A program made the translations under genes and the position numbers. The notes below the pieces were generated by a model. The model made no database searches. It saw only the letters and a program-made list of their open reading frames with translations, and had not been told where the DNA came from. A stretch of 64,000 nucleotides of DNA from Helicobacter bizzozeronii CCUG 35545 (GTDB lineage Bacteria > Campylobacterota > Campylobacteria > Campylobacterales > Helicobacteraceae), in NCBI GenBank assembly GCA_000263275.1, contig CAGP01000008.1:1-64000 (forward strand), written 5' to 3'. Within the stretch, counting starts at the first letter, position 1. Each line of letters starts with the position of its first letter. Positions 20,644-30,510 of this stretch are shown here, piece after piece.

Positions 20644-21461
20644 TGCAAGTCTCACACACATGCCAAGAACTCCAAGCCTTTAGAAAATCCCTAGATTCTG
20701 TGGGCTTTGTCCCCACGATGGGCGCACTGCATGCTGGGCATGCTAGCCTCATCACACGTTCCAAACAAGAAAACCCCCAAACGATTGTTTCTATCTTTGT
20801 CAATCCCACCCAATTTGCTCCTCATGAGGATTTGAGTTGCTACCCTAGAGACTTAGAGGCAGACTTAAAGCTATGCCAGAGTTTGGGGGTTGATGGGGTG
20901 TTTGTGCCCGCTGTGCTCGATCTCTACCCCTTTGAGTCAGCCATCACCCTAAACCCTGCGCCAGACTTGCTAGGCTATGAAGCTAAGAACAGACCCACGC
21001 ATTTTAACGGGGTGTTGCAGATTGTGCTCAAACTCTTTAATCTCGTGCGCCCCCAAAAGGCTTATTTTGGCAAAAAAGATGCCCAACAACTCTTGCATGT
21101 CCAACGCTTAGTGGCTGATTTCTTTTTAGAGATTGAGATTGTGCCTTGTGAAATTGTGCGTGATCGCGATGGTTTGGCTTTGAGCTCACGCAATGTGTAT
21201 TTAAGCTCTGAGGAGCGAGCAAGTGCGCTCAAACTCCCCCAAGCCTTAAACACCATGCAAAATGCAATCGCGCATGGAGAGCGTGATAGCACCAAACTGA
21301 TAAATTTGGGCTTAGAGGTGTTGCAAGGACTCAAGGTGCATTATTTGAGTGTGTGCGATCGCCAGTTAGCCCCCTTAGCCCAAATTGAGTCCGATCAAGC
21401 CCTCATTTTGGTTGCGGTGCAAGTGGGACGGGTGCGCTTGTTAGATAACTTATGGGTGTGA
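20643..21461 (+). CDS. panC: Pantothenate synthetase PanC
   Basis: Joins pantoate and beta-alanine with ATP for coenzyme A supply. At 272 residues it is intact. Visible are FVPTMGALHAGHASLI (HIGH-type motif), VSIFVNPTQFAP, FNGVLQIVLKLFN, YFGKKDAQQL and LALSSRNVYLS (KMSKS-like). It is coupled to pyrF by TAATG and lies 2 bases before the HARE-HTH gene. Confidence 0.96.
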   Translation: MQVSHTCQELQAFRKSLDSVGFVPTMGALHAGHASLITRSKQENPQTIVSIFVNPTQFAPHEDLSCYPRDLEADLKLCQSLGVDGVFVPAVLDLYPFESAITLNPAPDLLGYEAKNRPTHFNGVLQIVLKLFNLVRPQKAYFGKKDAQQLLHVQRLVADFFLEIEIVPCEIVRDRDGLALSSRNVYLSSEERASALKLPQALNTMQNAIAHGERDSTKLINLGLEVLQGLKVHYLSVCDRQLAPLAQIESDQALILVAVQVGRVRLLDNLWV

Positions 21462-21462
21462 G

Positions 21463-22387
21463 ATGAAGCAGACAGATATAGAGATCGTGGAAGAGGTGCT
21501 TAAAGCCATTGGAGAGCCCATTAGTCCTAATCATATTTACGCCAAAGCGCAAGAGTTGCACCAACAGGGCAAGATTCAAAACATGTTTGTTTATAAGAGC
21601 AAAACCCCCGAGCAAAGTTGCAGTGCTACCATTTATGGGGCTTTAATAAAAACCCCCGATAAGCTTCCCTTTATCAAGGTGCAAGACAAACCCGTTTTAA
21701 TCGCCCTCAAAGGTCAAGATTTCCCCCCGCCTAAACCCACTAAAGAACAACCCTCCAAAGAGCCTATAGGTAAAGAACGGGATTTGCACCCACGCTTAAG
21801 CTACATCGCCTACCACCAGTGGGGGCTTTATACCAAAACCATTTACCATGAAGAGAGCAAAAAATCTAAAAAGGGCATGGACAAGTGGATTTACCCGGAC
21901 ATGGTGGGGGTGTCTTTTGCCTATAAAGATTTTGAATCGCCCAATGTGCGCAGTTTCATTAAAAAGTTTGACACTCTGCCCATTAAACTCGTGAGCTTTG
22001 AGCTTAAAAGAGAACTGGATTTGGCTAGTTGCAGAGAGGCGTATTTTCAGGCGATCAGCAATAGCTCTTGGGCGCATGCGGGCTACTTAGTGGCGGGCAC
22101 GCTGGATAGAAACAACAAAGACTTAATGGAGTTGCTCAAACAGCTTAACCAAAGTTTTGGCATCGGAGTGATCGTCTTAGATATAGAGCGTATTGAGCAA
22201 AGTGCGATTCTGCTGAGTGCCAAAGAAAAAAGAAAATTTGGACTACCAAACGCTATCTAAGTTAGCTGAACGCAATGAAAATTTTGACAAATTCCTTAAA
22301 AGTGTGGCGGATTTTGAGATCGAAAACCCCCAGCGTTATAAGCATGAATTTGATAGCATTCTTAGAGATTTGCCCCCTCTAAACTAG
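21463..22387 (+). CDS. HrgA-like HARE-HTH protein (one frame break)
   Basis: About 308 residues once joined. Residues 1-70 form a winged-helix HARE-HTH domain (EIVEEVLKAIGEPISP, then CSATIYGALIK), a domain often attached to restriction or DNA-modification proteins. A proline/lysine linker (about 85-105) follows, then a domain starting YPDMVGV with FELKREL and SWAHAGYLVA, like the HrgA / COG2958 group that replaces a restriction enzyme at one H. pylori locus. The frame breaks in an A6 run near 22226-22231, and the continuation ends at TAG 22387. It is probably a nuclease-like defence protein, but catalytic residues are not proven. It is co-directional with panC (2-base gap) and has no methylase beside it. 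Confidence 0.6.
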
Positions 22388-22389
22388 GG

Positions 22390-22511
22390 GTTAGACAAGC
22401 AGAAGAATAAATATCCCCTAGCTTATAATACCCGCGCGCATCGCCCATGCGTGCGGCATTTTGGTAGTATCTAATGGCTTTAGAAACCATGCCAACTCCT
22501 TTTAAAATATT
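22390..22511 (-). pseudogene. Remnant of one Sel1 repeat
   Basis: The minus strand reads about one Sel1 unit: GVGMVSKAIRYYQNAARMGD, then ARGYYKLGDIY. It has the usual G-G-A-YY-AA-G spacing but no start region or further repeats, and runs into a stop inside the end of the HARE-HTH gene. It appears to be a broken copy of the downstream-type Sel1 family. 22512-22620 shows no gene. Confidence 0.55.
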
Positions 22512-22620
22512 TTTGTTTCCCCATATTTTAACACTTTCAAATCAATTTGCCCTCTTTGGCGCGGTTTGTAGGGGGATTAGGATAGTTGTTGTGGTTTAAA
22601 CCCCCAAGTTTTGCCCCTTT

Positions 22621-23586
22621 TTAATCCCCCAAAAGACTCTTGGCGTTCTTGCAACCCTGTTCCTCTCCCATTTTGCAAGCCTTTTTAAAATATTCATAAG
22701 CCATTTCTTTATCCTTGCCAACACCAAAGCCATGCATATACATCACTCCTAGGCTATTGTAGCCCCCAGCAACCCCTGCATCTGCTGCTTTTTGGAAGTA
22801 TTGCAAAGCTTTGGCATAATCTTGTGTCGCCCCCTCGCCCATGTTATACATAATTCCCAAACTTAAATACGCTTCAATATCTCCCGTATCGGCGGCCTTT
22901 TGGAAGTATTCTAAGGCTTTTTCATAATCTTTGATCGTTCCCTTGCCCTCATAATACATTTTGCCTAAATTCCAATAAGCCCGCGTATCTCCCAAACTTG
23001 TGGCTATGATGTAACATGTCCATGCCTTAGAGTAATCCTTAGGAACACCTTGACCCTTGTAATACAATTGCCCCAAATAGTAGCTAGCCTCCCCATTCCC
23101 CATATCTGTGGCTTGTTGGTAATATTGGGCGGCTTTTTGATAATCTTGAGCCACACCATGTCCCTCAGCATAAGCAAACCCCAAATTTGTATAGCCTGCA
23201 GCAACCCCTTCATCTGCAGCCTTTTGGAAATATTTTAAGGCCTTACTATAGTCCTTGCTCACACCCGTGCCATCATGATACATCGCTCCCAAATTCAAAT
23301 ACGCCTCAGCAATCCCACCTTCTGCGGCTTTTTGGTAGTATTTGAAGGCTTGATGCGCATCTTTATGAGTCCCCTCGCTATTGTCATACATCAGACCTAA
23401 AGCAAAATACCCCATAGACTCGCCCGCATTGGCTGCTTTTTGAAAGAACTCGAGTGCCTTGGTATAGTCCCCTTGCCTATAATAAGTCCGCCCTTGCTCA
23501 AGCAGATCATGGGCACTCTGTGCCCCGCACAGCCCCACAGACAAAACCAGCGCCCATAAGACTTTGATCATACGGCCACAAACCAT
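22621..23586 (-). CDS. Secreted Sel1-repeat protein (Hcp-like)
   Basis: A 321-residue protein with a signal peptide (cleavage near residue 22, after CGA-Q) and about eight Sel1 units of 36 residues from residue 25 to the end. Each has A-YNLG-MY--G-GV-KDY-KA--YFQKAA--G. Unlike the cysteine-rich Hcp proteins of H. pylori, only the last unit has the paired cysteines (ACKMGEEQGC). ATG 23586 has AAGGAG five bases upstream, and the inner ATG has none, so the outer start is chosen. It lies 8 bases after obg. Hcp relatives are periplasmic or secreted and bind proteins; the partner here is unknown. Confidence 0.82.
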   Translation of the reverse strand: MVCGRMIKVLWALVLSVGLCGAQSAHDLLEQGRTYYRQGDYTKALEFFQKAANAGESMGYFALGLMYDNSEGTHKDAHQAFKYYQKAAEGGIAEAYLNLGAMYHDGTGVSKDYSKALKYFQKAADEGVAAGYTNLGFAYAEGHGVAQDYQKAAQYYQQATDMGNGEASYYLGQLYYKGQGVPKDYSKAWTCYIIATSLGDTRAYWNLGKMYYEGKGTIKDYEKALEYFQKAADTGDIEAYLSLGIMYNMGEGATQDYAKALQYFQKAADAGVAGGYNSLGVMYMHGFGVGKDKEMAYEYFKKACKMGEEQGCKNAKSLLGD

Positions 23587-23594
23587 GCCACTCC

Positions 23595-24594
23595 TTATAG
23601 ACTTTTATCTAAATGTCTGGCTAGGGTTTGCACCAGCTGGGCGGTGTTGGTGGTGGTGTGGGCGGAGATAGGCAAAATAAAGGCGGGCTTGGGGTCTAAA
23701 TCTCTTTCAAAGGCGTTTAGAATTGTAGTAAGCTCTTCAGGGGGGAGCAAGTCTATTTTGTTGATCGCCACGCCAAAGGCGCGTTGTTTCAATGTGGGTG
23801 AAAACGCGCCCAATTCGTGGCGTAATTTTTCATACTGCTCTTTTAAGTCCAAGCCCACATCTAGCACAAAGAGGAGAAACTGCGTGCGCTCGATGTGCTT
23901 TAAAAAAGCTAGCCCCAAGCCCTTACCCCCGCTGGCTCCCTCAATGACCCCGGGGATGTCTGCGATCACAAACTCTTTAAAATCCCCTACAGAGACCACC
24001 CCCAAATTGGGCACTAAGGTCGTAAAGGCGTAATTGGCGATCTTAGGGCGCGCATTGGAGATCACGCTAATTAAAGTGGATTTGCCTACATTGGGCAAGC
24101 CCACCAAGCCCACATCAGCAATGAGCTTCAACTCCAAGCGCACGCATTTTTCCACCCCCTCTAGCCCCTTTTGGGCGTAGGTGGGGCGTTGCTGCACGGC
24201 GTTTTTAAAACGCGCATTGCCCATTCCCCCCCTCGCCCCCCTGCAAAAGCTTAATAGGCGCACCGCATTCTATAAAATCCCCTAACAACTCCCCGCTTTG
24301 CTGATCGTAAATCTGTGTCCCGGGGGGCACAATGAGAGTAACACTCTCCCCCTTTTTCCCACTACACAGCTTAGGACCCCCGGGAGCACCATTCTTAGCT
24401 CTATAATGTTTTTTGCCCCTAAAAGCTCCCAGTGTGTCGGTGTTGTTGCTCACCTGCACAAAGACATCCCCCCCATCTCCTCCATCCCCTCCATCCGGAC
24501 CGCCCTTAATGACAAATTTCTCGCGCCTAAAGCTCACCGCACCCGGTCCACCCTTGCCAGAGGCGATGACAATTTCTACGCTATCCACAAACAT
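23595..24594 (-). CDS. obg: GTPase Obg (one frame break)
   Basis: A ribosome-assembly GTPase. The glycine-rich Obg fold (residues 1-155) has [17 protein letters not shown] and NGAPGG. The GTPase has G1 GLPNVGKS, G3 DIPG and G4 NKID. The frame breaks in a G run near 24223-24233, with repair to [12 protein letters not shown]. Length is about 332 residues. It is followed 8 bases later by the Sel1 gene and preceded by dppF (2-base gap), the dpp-obg order of H. pylori. Confidence 0.92.
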
Positions 24595-24596
24595 GG

Positions 24597-25398
24597 TTAA
24601 GAAAAGCGTTGCATGGATTTTTCTAAATGAGGCACGGCGTGTAAAAGCTTTTTGGTGTAGGGGTCTTTAGGGTCGCTTAACACACTCTGCACATCGCCGC
24701 GCTCTACAATCTCGCCCTGATACATCACCAAAATACGATCGCTGATGTGCTCCACAACACCCAAATCGTGGCTAATAAAGACATAGGTCAAGCCCATTTC
24801 TTTTTTGCAAATCCAGCAGTAAATTCAACACCTGCGCTTGGATCGAAACATCTAAAGCCGAAACGGGTTCATCACAAATCACCACTTTGGGGTGGATGAT
24901 AAGCGCGCGCGCGATGCCGATGCGCTGGCGTTGCCCTCCTGAGAATTGGTGGGGGTAACGGCTGATCCACTCGCGCTTAAGCCCCACGCTATCCATCATT
25001 TCTAGGACTTTTTCACGCCGCTCTTGTCTGGAAAAATTTGTGTTGAGCAAGAGGGGTTCAGCGATGATGTCCCCCACCTGCCACCTAGGGTTCAAGCTAG
25101 AATAGGGGTCTTGGAAAATGATTTGGACATGCTTGCGGTATTCCTGCCAATCAGTTTTGCTAAATTGGGCTAGGCTTTTGCCCTTGAATAAAATCTCCCC
25201 CCCGCTGGGACTCTCAATCCCCATTAAAAGCTTGGCAGTCGTGCTCTTCCCACACCCACTTTCCCCGACCACGCTTAAAATCTCCCCATCATGCACCTTG
25301 AAAGTGATGTCTTTCACGGCGTGGATCTGTTTGGCTTCTTTAAACAAACCTTGAGAAATATGGTAGGTTTTTTGTAAATTTTTGGCTTCTAAGATCAT
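24597..25398 (-). CDS. dppF: Dipeptide ABC transporter ATP-binding protein DppF (one frame break)
   Basis: One of two ATPases powering dipeptide import. Walker A is GESGCGKST, the signature is [15 protein letters not shown], Walker B is [12 protein letters not shown], and the switch is HDLGVVEH. The frame breaks at a T6 run near 24800-24805, with repair to [15 protein letters not shown]. The oligopeptide-type C-terminus [12 protein letters not shown] is kept. Length is about 266 residues. The start overlaps the dppD stop (ATGA). Confidence 0.9.
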
Positions 25399-26266
25399 CG
25401 AATCTCCCTGGGAAATTCTAAATAATTGACATTCTCATCCACGGTTTGGAGGCGTTTTTTGCGGTGCTCCTTGCCCGGCTTGGGGATGGCACTTAGTAGG
25501 GCTTGGGTATAGGGGTGGCGTGGGTCATTGAAAAGCTCTTTAGCACTCGCCTTTTCGACCACATGCCCCTTATACATCACCACCACCGCATCGGCTAATT
25601 GCGCCACCACCCCTAGATCGTGGGTGATAAAGAGAATCGAAGTCCCCTTAGTCGCCTGCAATTCCTGCATGAGTTCTAAAATTTGGGCTTGAATGGTTAC
25701 ATCTAGGGCGGTGGTGGGTTCATCAGCGATCAAGAGTTCAGGGGCGCACACCATCGCCATGGCGATCATCACCCTTTGGCGTTGCCCCCCGCTGAGTTTA
25801 AAGGGGTAGTCATGGTAGCGTTCTTTAGCATGCGGGATACCCACCCGTTCTAATTCCGCTAAAGTCCGCTCATAGCGTTCTTTGCGATTCAATTTGGGGT
25901 GGTGGATTTTAAGCGCCTCGCTGATTTGAAAGCCAATCGTATAAGAGGGGTTAAGGCTAGTCATAGGTTCTTGGAAAATCATGCTAATTTTCTTGCCCCG
26001 AATCTCTTGTTGCATTTGCTTTTGGCTTAGGCTCAATAAATCCTGCCCGCCAAACTCGATGCTCCCCCCCACAATTTTGCCCGGCTTTTTCAATCAGCCC
26101 CAAAAATAGAAAGCGAGGTGATGCTCTTCCCGCTCCCACTCTCCCCCACAATGCAGAGGGTTTGGGATTTAGCCACTTCAAAACTCACGCCATCCACGGC
26201 TTTATTCACCCCCTTATCAGTGAAAAAATGGGTTCTCAGGTCTTTGACTTTTAATAAGGGCAACAT
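25395..26266 (-). CDS. dppD: Dipeptide ABC transporter ATP-binding protein DppD (two frame breaks)
   Basis: The second ATPase of the dipeptide importer. From ATG 26266 the sequence reads [19 protein letters not shown] and reaches Walker [10 protein letters not shown]. Two one-base excesses, in T5 and A5 runs near 26083-26103, then have to be removed to read [14 protein letters not shown]. The later signature [15 protein letters not shown], Walker [13 protein letters not shown] and the family end [12 protein letters not shown] are intact. Length is about 290 residues. It lies 9 bases after dppC. Confidence 0.88.
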
Positions 26267-26275
26267 GGCAACCCC

Positions 26276-27135
26276 TTAAGCCGATCGTTTGGGATCGAGT
26301 GCGTCCATGATCCCATCGCCCAGCAAGTTAAAGCCCATCACGGTTAAAAAAAATCATCGAACCGGGTGGGACAATCATCCATGGATCGCTCCTTAGATAT
26401 TGCATCGCATCCATCAACATTGCGCCCCACTCAGGCGTGGGGGGTTGTGCGCCCAGCCCTAAAAAGCTCAAGCCCGCCGCTTCTAGCACCGCAGAGGCAA
26501 AGCCCATCGTGGCTTGCACGATAATAGGCACGGCGCAATTAGGGAAGATAACCCTAAACATCAAGCGCAAATGCCCCGAGCCATTGACCTTGGAGGCGAT
26601 GACATATTCTTTTTCTTTTTTCAGCTAAGACCGAGGCGCGCACAATGCGGGCAAATCCGGGAATGCCCACGATCCCGATCGCCAACATCGCATTTAAAAG
26701 CGAGGGTCCTAAAATAGCGACTACGATGATGATTAATAAAATTGAGGGCAAGGAGAGCATTAAATCCATCAAACGCATGATCACCATGTCGGTTTTACGC
26801 CCAAAATAGCCCGCCACCAAGCCCAACAACACCCCAAAGAACACCGCAATCCCCACAGACACAATCCCGATCGTTAGGGAAATGCGCGCCCCATAGAGCA
26901 AGCGTGTTAAGACATCACGCCCCAGATCATCTGTGCCCAGCACATGTTTAGAGCTCCCCCCCTGTGCCCAAATGGGCAAAACCCGCACTTCTTGAGTGTT
27001 TTGGGCGTAAGGATCATGGTGGCTAATTAGAGGGGCTAGTAAGGCGCATAGAATCAAAAAAAACACGATCCACGCCCCCACAAGCGCGGCTTTATTTTTC
27101 CTAAATTGCGCCCAAAAATCGTTAAATCTCTCCAT
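26276..27135 (-). CDS. dppC: Dipeptide ABC transporter permease DppC (two frame breaks)
   Basis: An inner-membrane permease. The DppC N-terminal domain is followed by GTDDLGRDVLTRLLYGAR, five or six membrane helices and the EAA-like loop. Breaks lie in an A/T run near 26620-26630 (repair gives LAEKEKEYV) and a T8 run near 26346-26353 (repair gives FLTVMGFNLLGDG). The end is DALDPKRSA at TAA 26276. Length is about 286 residues. The first base overlaps the dppB stop. Confidence 0.88.
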
Positions 27136-28139
27136 TAGGACAGCCTTATACGGGGGTTGATGAAGGCATATAAAATATCCACCAACAAATTTGCCCCAAT
27201 GAAAATCACCGCCACAATCAAGCTCGCCGATTGGATAATGGGAAAATCTCTTTGATTAAGCGCATTCACCATCCACTTACCCACCCCCGGCCATGCAAAG
27301 GTGGTTTCAGTGAGGATACTCCCCCCTAGCAGTCCAGCCAACATCAAGCCTATAATGGTGGTAACTGGGATTAAGGCATTGCGCAAAGTATGCACACCTA
27401 CAACCCTTAGAGGCGAGCACCCCTTAGCTTTGGCGGTGCGGATATAATCTTCTTTGGAAACCTCCAGCATGCTAGCCCGTGTCATGCGCGCGATGATGGC
27501 AGTGGGGATGGTCGCTAGGGTGATGCTAGGCAAGATTAGATGCTTAATCGCATCGATAAAGGCTGGGTAATCGTGGGCTAGTAAGCTATCGATGAGATAA
27601 AACCCGGTGGGTCCATCTAAATAAAATTCATCGCTCAAACGCCCATAAACGGGCAACCAATCTAGCTGGACACTAAAAATAGAGATGAGCATTAAGCCCA
27701 GCCAAAAAACGGGCATGCTCACCCCAGCCAAAGCCACCCCCATGCTCGCATAGTCAAATAAACTATAACGCTTGATCGCTGCGATGATGCCCGCACCCAA
27801 ACCCAAAACAAGGGCAATGAAAAGCGCACTTAGGGAGAGCTCAATGGTGGCGGGGAAGCGTTGTAAAAATTCCTCTAGCACCGGCTCACGCGACACAAGA
27901 GAAGTCCCAAAATCCCCATGCAAAACATGACTAATGTATAAAAAGTATTGCTCTATCAAAGGCTTGTTCAAGCCCATTTGCTCGCGCAGGGCTTCTATGG
28001 ACTCTTTATTGGCATGCTCGCCTAAAATGAGCAAAGCTGGATCACCGGGTGCCAAATGCACCATTGCAAAGACAATGATGCTCACCCCAAACAAAGTCGG
28101 AATCGCCCACAAAATCCGCTTGAGGATAAAACCTAGCAA
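27135..28139 (-). CDS. dppB: Dipeptide ABC transporter permease DppB
   Basis: At 334 residues this permease is intact. It has an N-terminal helix with FGVSIIVFAMVHLAPGDPA, six membrane segments, the EAA loop region with RTAKAKGCSPLRVVGVHTLRNAL and a C-terminus ending INPRIRLS. With DppC it forms the membrane pore for dipeptides. It lies 9 bases after dppA. Confidence 0.94.
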   Translation of the reverse strand: MLGFILKRILWAIPTLFGVSIIVFAMVHLAPGDPALLILGEHANKESIEALREQMGLNKPLIEQYFLYISHVLHGDFGTSLVSREPVLEEFLQRFPATIELSLSALFIALVLGLGAGIIAAIKRYSLFDYASMGVALAGVSMPVFWLGLMLISIFSVQLDWLPVYGRLSDEFYLDGPTGFYLIDSLLAHDYPAFIDAIKHLILPSITLATIPTAIIARMTRASMLEVSKEDYIRTAKAKGCSPLRVVGVHTLRNALIPVTTIIGLMLAGLLGGSILTETTFAWPGVGKWMVNALNQRDFPIIQSASLIVAVIFIGANLLVDILYAFINPRIRLS

Positions 28140-28148
28140 ACCCCTCCC

Positions 28149-29705
28149 CTATTTGTCAAAATAAACATTGACAAAGCGGTTCAATTGCACGCCCGTAGCC
28201 TTGTATCCCTTAACGCTTGCTAAATGGGGCACGATCACATAGGGGTAGGCCAACAGCACGGCGGGCACATCTTTATGGAAAATCTCTTGGGCTTTATAGT
28301 AGAGCTTGGCGCGTTCTTTTTCGTCCGTAATGCGTTTGGCTTTGGTGACCAAATCCGAGTAGCCATCGCTTTTATAAAAGGAGCTGTTGCGGCTAGGGAT
28401 TTCTGAGGCGGCATGTTTGCTCCACAAGATGTCTAAGAAGTTATCTGGATCGCCCGTGTCTGCTTGCCAACCACTAAAGGCGATGGTGTGTTCGCCTAAA
28501 GCCGTTTTTTTAATGTAAGTGCCCCACTCAAAAAATTCGATCTTGACCTTGATCCCAATTTTGCCTAACTGGGCTTGGATAAACTCCGCTCCTTTTTTGT
28601 TGTAACGAGAAGAGCTAAATAGCGTGGTTTCAAACCCATTAGGATAGCCTGCCTGCCTTAATAGGGCTTTGGCTTTAGCCGGGTCGTAAGGGTAGGGCTT
28701 AATATTTTTGTCATAACCCCACATATCAGGGGGGAGGGGATTGATCGCACGGCTGGCATAGCCTTCATAGACAATTTTAACATATTCATCGACATTAATG
28801 CCATAGTTGAGTGCCAAGCGCACAAGGCGGTTATTAAAGGGCTTTTTTTGGTTATTCAAACTAAGCCATGTTACAAAAAGCCCCGGGACTTTTTCCACAA
28901 CAATGTTATGGGATTTTTCCAATGCCCGGACCTCATTGGGATTGGGCGCATGCACAATATGCACCTCGCCCTTTTGCAAAGCCAAAGTTCGGGATGAAGG
29001 ATTGGGAATCACCTTTAAAACCACTTGATTCAAGTGTGCCTTAGTCCCCCAATACTCTTGGTTTTTAACCAGTACGATCCGCTCATCTTTAAGCCATAGA
29101 GCAAGTTTAAAGGGTCCTGTGCCGATGGGTTTTTTAGAGAGTTGATCTTGACGGCCACTCTTGGCGAGCTCTTGGGCGTAATCCTCGCTTAAAATACTCA
29201 AAAAATCCATCCCTAAGTCTGCCAAGAAAGGGGCTTCGGGGTGTTTTAAAGTGAATTTAACGGTGTATTTGTCCGGGGCTTCAATGCTTTTAATGATGTT
29301 GGACATGCCCATGCTTTCCCAATAGCCATAGCTTCTAGCCTCTTTGTAGTAGGGCTTTTCATGCCTCATTTGGCGTTTGAAAGAGAAGAGCACATCTTTA
29401 GAGGTGAGTTCGACTTTTTTATTCCAATACTTCGTGGTGTGGAAATAGACCCCCTGCCGCAAGTAGAAAGTATAAACAAGACCATCTTTGGAGATTTCCC
29501 AACTACTTGCCAGTGCGGGCTCAATCTCGGTGCTCCCATACTTGAATTGCACCAAAGTTTCATAGATATTGGCAGTGGCTGCGTAACTCTCCCCATCAGT
29601 TACAAGGGCTGGGTCCATGCTAGAGCCATCTGCCCCCCGTGCATAAACTAAAGTGCCCCCCTCCCTAGCACTAAGCACCCCACTTAAAACAAGCCAAAAA
29701 CCCAA
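28149..29705 (-). CDS. dppA: Periplasmic dipeptide-binding protein DppA (start uncertain)
   Basis: The solute-binding protein delivering dipeptides to DppBC. SBP_bac_5 features are the TLVYARGADGSSMDPA start, a YTFYLRQGVYFH strand and, in the middle, IGTGPFKL. The open frame begins at TTG 29705 inside the signal peptide (GFWLVLSGVLSA). The frame upstream reads VKFLAWFL, and an ATG about 28 bases further up is out of frame by one, so a further indel at the extreme N-terminus is likely. It is the first gene of the dpp-obg operon. Confidence 0.88.
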   Translation of the reverse strand: MGFWLVLSGVLSAREGGTLVYARGADGSSMDPALVTDGESYAATANIYETLVQFKYGSTEIEPALASSWEISKDGLVYTFYLRQGVYFHTTKYWNKKVELTSKDVLFSFKRQMRHEKPYYKEARSYGYWESMGMSNIIKSIEAPDKYTVKFTLKHPEAPFLADLGMDFLSILSEDYAQELAKSGRQDQLSKKPIGTGPFKLALWLKDERIVLVKNQEYWGTKAHLNQVVLKVIPNPSSRTLALQKGEVHIVHAPNPNEVRALEKSHNIVVEKVPGLFVTWLSLNNQKKPFNNRLVRLALNYGINVDEYVKIVYEGYASRAINPLPPDMWGYDKNIKPYPYDPAKAKALLRQAGYPNGFETTLFSSSRYNKKGAEFIQAQLGKIGIKVKIEFFEWGTYIKKTALGEHTIAFSGWQADTGDPDNFLDILWSKHAASEIPSRNSSFYKSDGYSDLVTKAKRITDEKERAKLYYKAQEIFHKDVPAVLLAYPYVIVPHLASVKGYKATGVQLNRFVNVYFDK

Positions 29706-29806
29706 AAACCACGCTAAAAATTTAACCCATCGGTCATCCCTGCTTTGATTTTATTTGGCATAGCCCAGCAGAGAATCCCACCAAGGGCTACCCTATTGGC
29801 ACCCAC

Positions 29807-30067
29807 TCATGACTGCAGTGCGACTACAGATACCCTTTTGCGGTGCTTATCTTTATAGCTAAAATGCACCACGCCATCAATCAAGGCAAAAAGGGTGTGA
29901 TCTTTACCCATACCCACATTCTTGCCCGGATGCACTTGCGTGCCCCTTTGGCGCACGATGATATTGCCCGCTCTGACAAACTCTGAGCCAAATTTTTTCA
30001 CGCCTAAGCGTCTGCCCGCCGAGTCGCGGTTATTCTGTGTGCTCCCTTGACCTTTCTTGTGTGCCAT
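29807..30067 (-). CDS. rpmA: Ribosomal protein L27
   Basis: An 86-residue 50S protein at the peptidyl-transferase centre. It begins [16 protein letters not shown], with [10 protein letters not shown] and QRGTQ-HPGKNVG. It lies 11 bases after rplU, and its own end is about 100 bases before the dppA start region, which holds no other gene. Confidence 0.97.
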   Translation of the reverse strand: MAHKKGQGSTQNNRDSAGRRLGVKKFGSEFVRAGNIIVRQRGTQVHPGKNVGMGKDHTLFALIDGVVHFSYKDKHRKRVSVVALQS

Positions 30068-30078
30068 TTATAAATCCT

Positions 30079-30393
30079 TTATGCTACGATGTTTGTAATC
30101 TTAACACGGGTGAAATCACGCCTAAAGCCCCGCTTGGTTTTGCTGTCCTTGCGGCGGCGTTTTTTAAAGATCACCACTTTTTTACCCCGCCCCTCATTGA
30201 TGACCTCAGCCTCTACCTTAGCCCCGCTCACTAGAGGTGCACCATAAACTACGCCTCCCTCTTTGCAAACCGCCAAGACTTGATCTAATTCCACATGTGC
30301 CTTAGATTCTAAGTTCATTTTATCCAATAACACCACATCGCCCACTTGCACTTTATACTGCTTGCCCCCATTTTTAAACACCGCATACACCAT
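30079..30393 (-). CDS. rplU: Ribosomal protein L21
   Basis: A 104-residue 50S protein, starting [19 protein letters not shown] and ending with a Lys/Arg-rich tail ([16 protein letters not shown], then TRVKI). It is first of the rplU-rpmA pair, with its own promoter 32 bases upstream and back to back with flgL. Confidence 0.97.
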   Translation of the reverse strand: MVYAVFKNGGKQYKVQVGDVVLLDKMNLESKAHVELDQVLAVCKEGGVVYGAPLVSGAKVEAEVINEGRGKKVVIFKKRRRKDSKTKRGFRRDFTRVKITNIVA

Positions 30394-30424
30394 ATGCTCA
30401 AATCCTAGTCAAAAATTTCTGCCC

Positions 30425-30433
30425 ATTCTAACA
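30425..30433 (-). promoter_or_regulatory. Promoter of rplU-rpmA
   Basis: On the minus strand TGTTAGAAT gives an extended -10 with TAGAAT at 30430-30425, about 32 bases before the rplU ATG. Confidence 0.6.
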
Positions 30434-30463
30434 CAATTAACTTAAAAATTTGCCTTAGTATCA

Positions 30464-30479
30464 TGGTATAAATCTTGCT
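30464..30479 (+). promoter_or_regulatory. Sigma-54 promoter of flgL
   Basis: TGG at 30464-30466 and TTGC at 30475-30478 place GG and GC exactly 10 bases apart, the -24/-12 spacing of RpoN promoters, with the consensus T at 30479. The start codon lies 32 bases further on. Control of hook-stage flagellar genes by RpoN and FlgR is known in Helicobacter. Confidence 0.75.
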
Positions 30480-30510
30480 TGTTATCAGCATTAATGGCTA
30501 AAGGAAGAGC

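Noticed and set aside
22621-23490. Regular repeats of about 108 bases resembling a CRISPR or satellite array
   Set aside because: They are degenerate and keep one frame: coding repeats of the Sel1 protein, with no conserved short repeat plus unique spacers.
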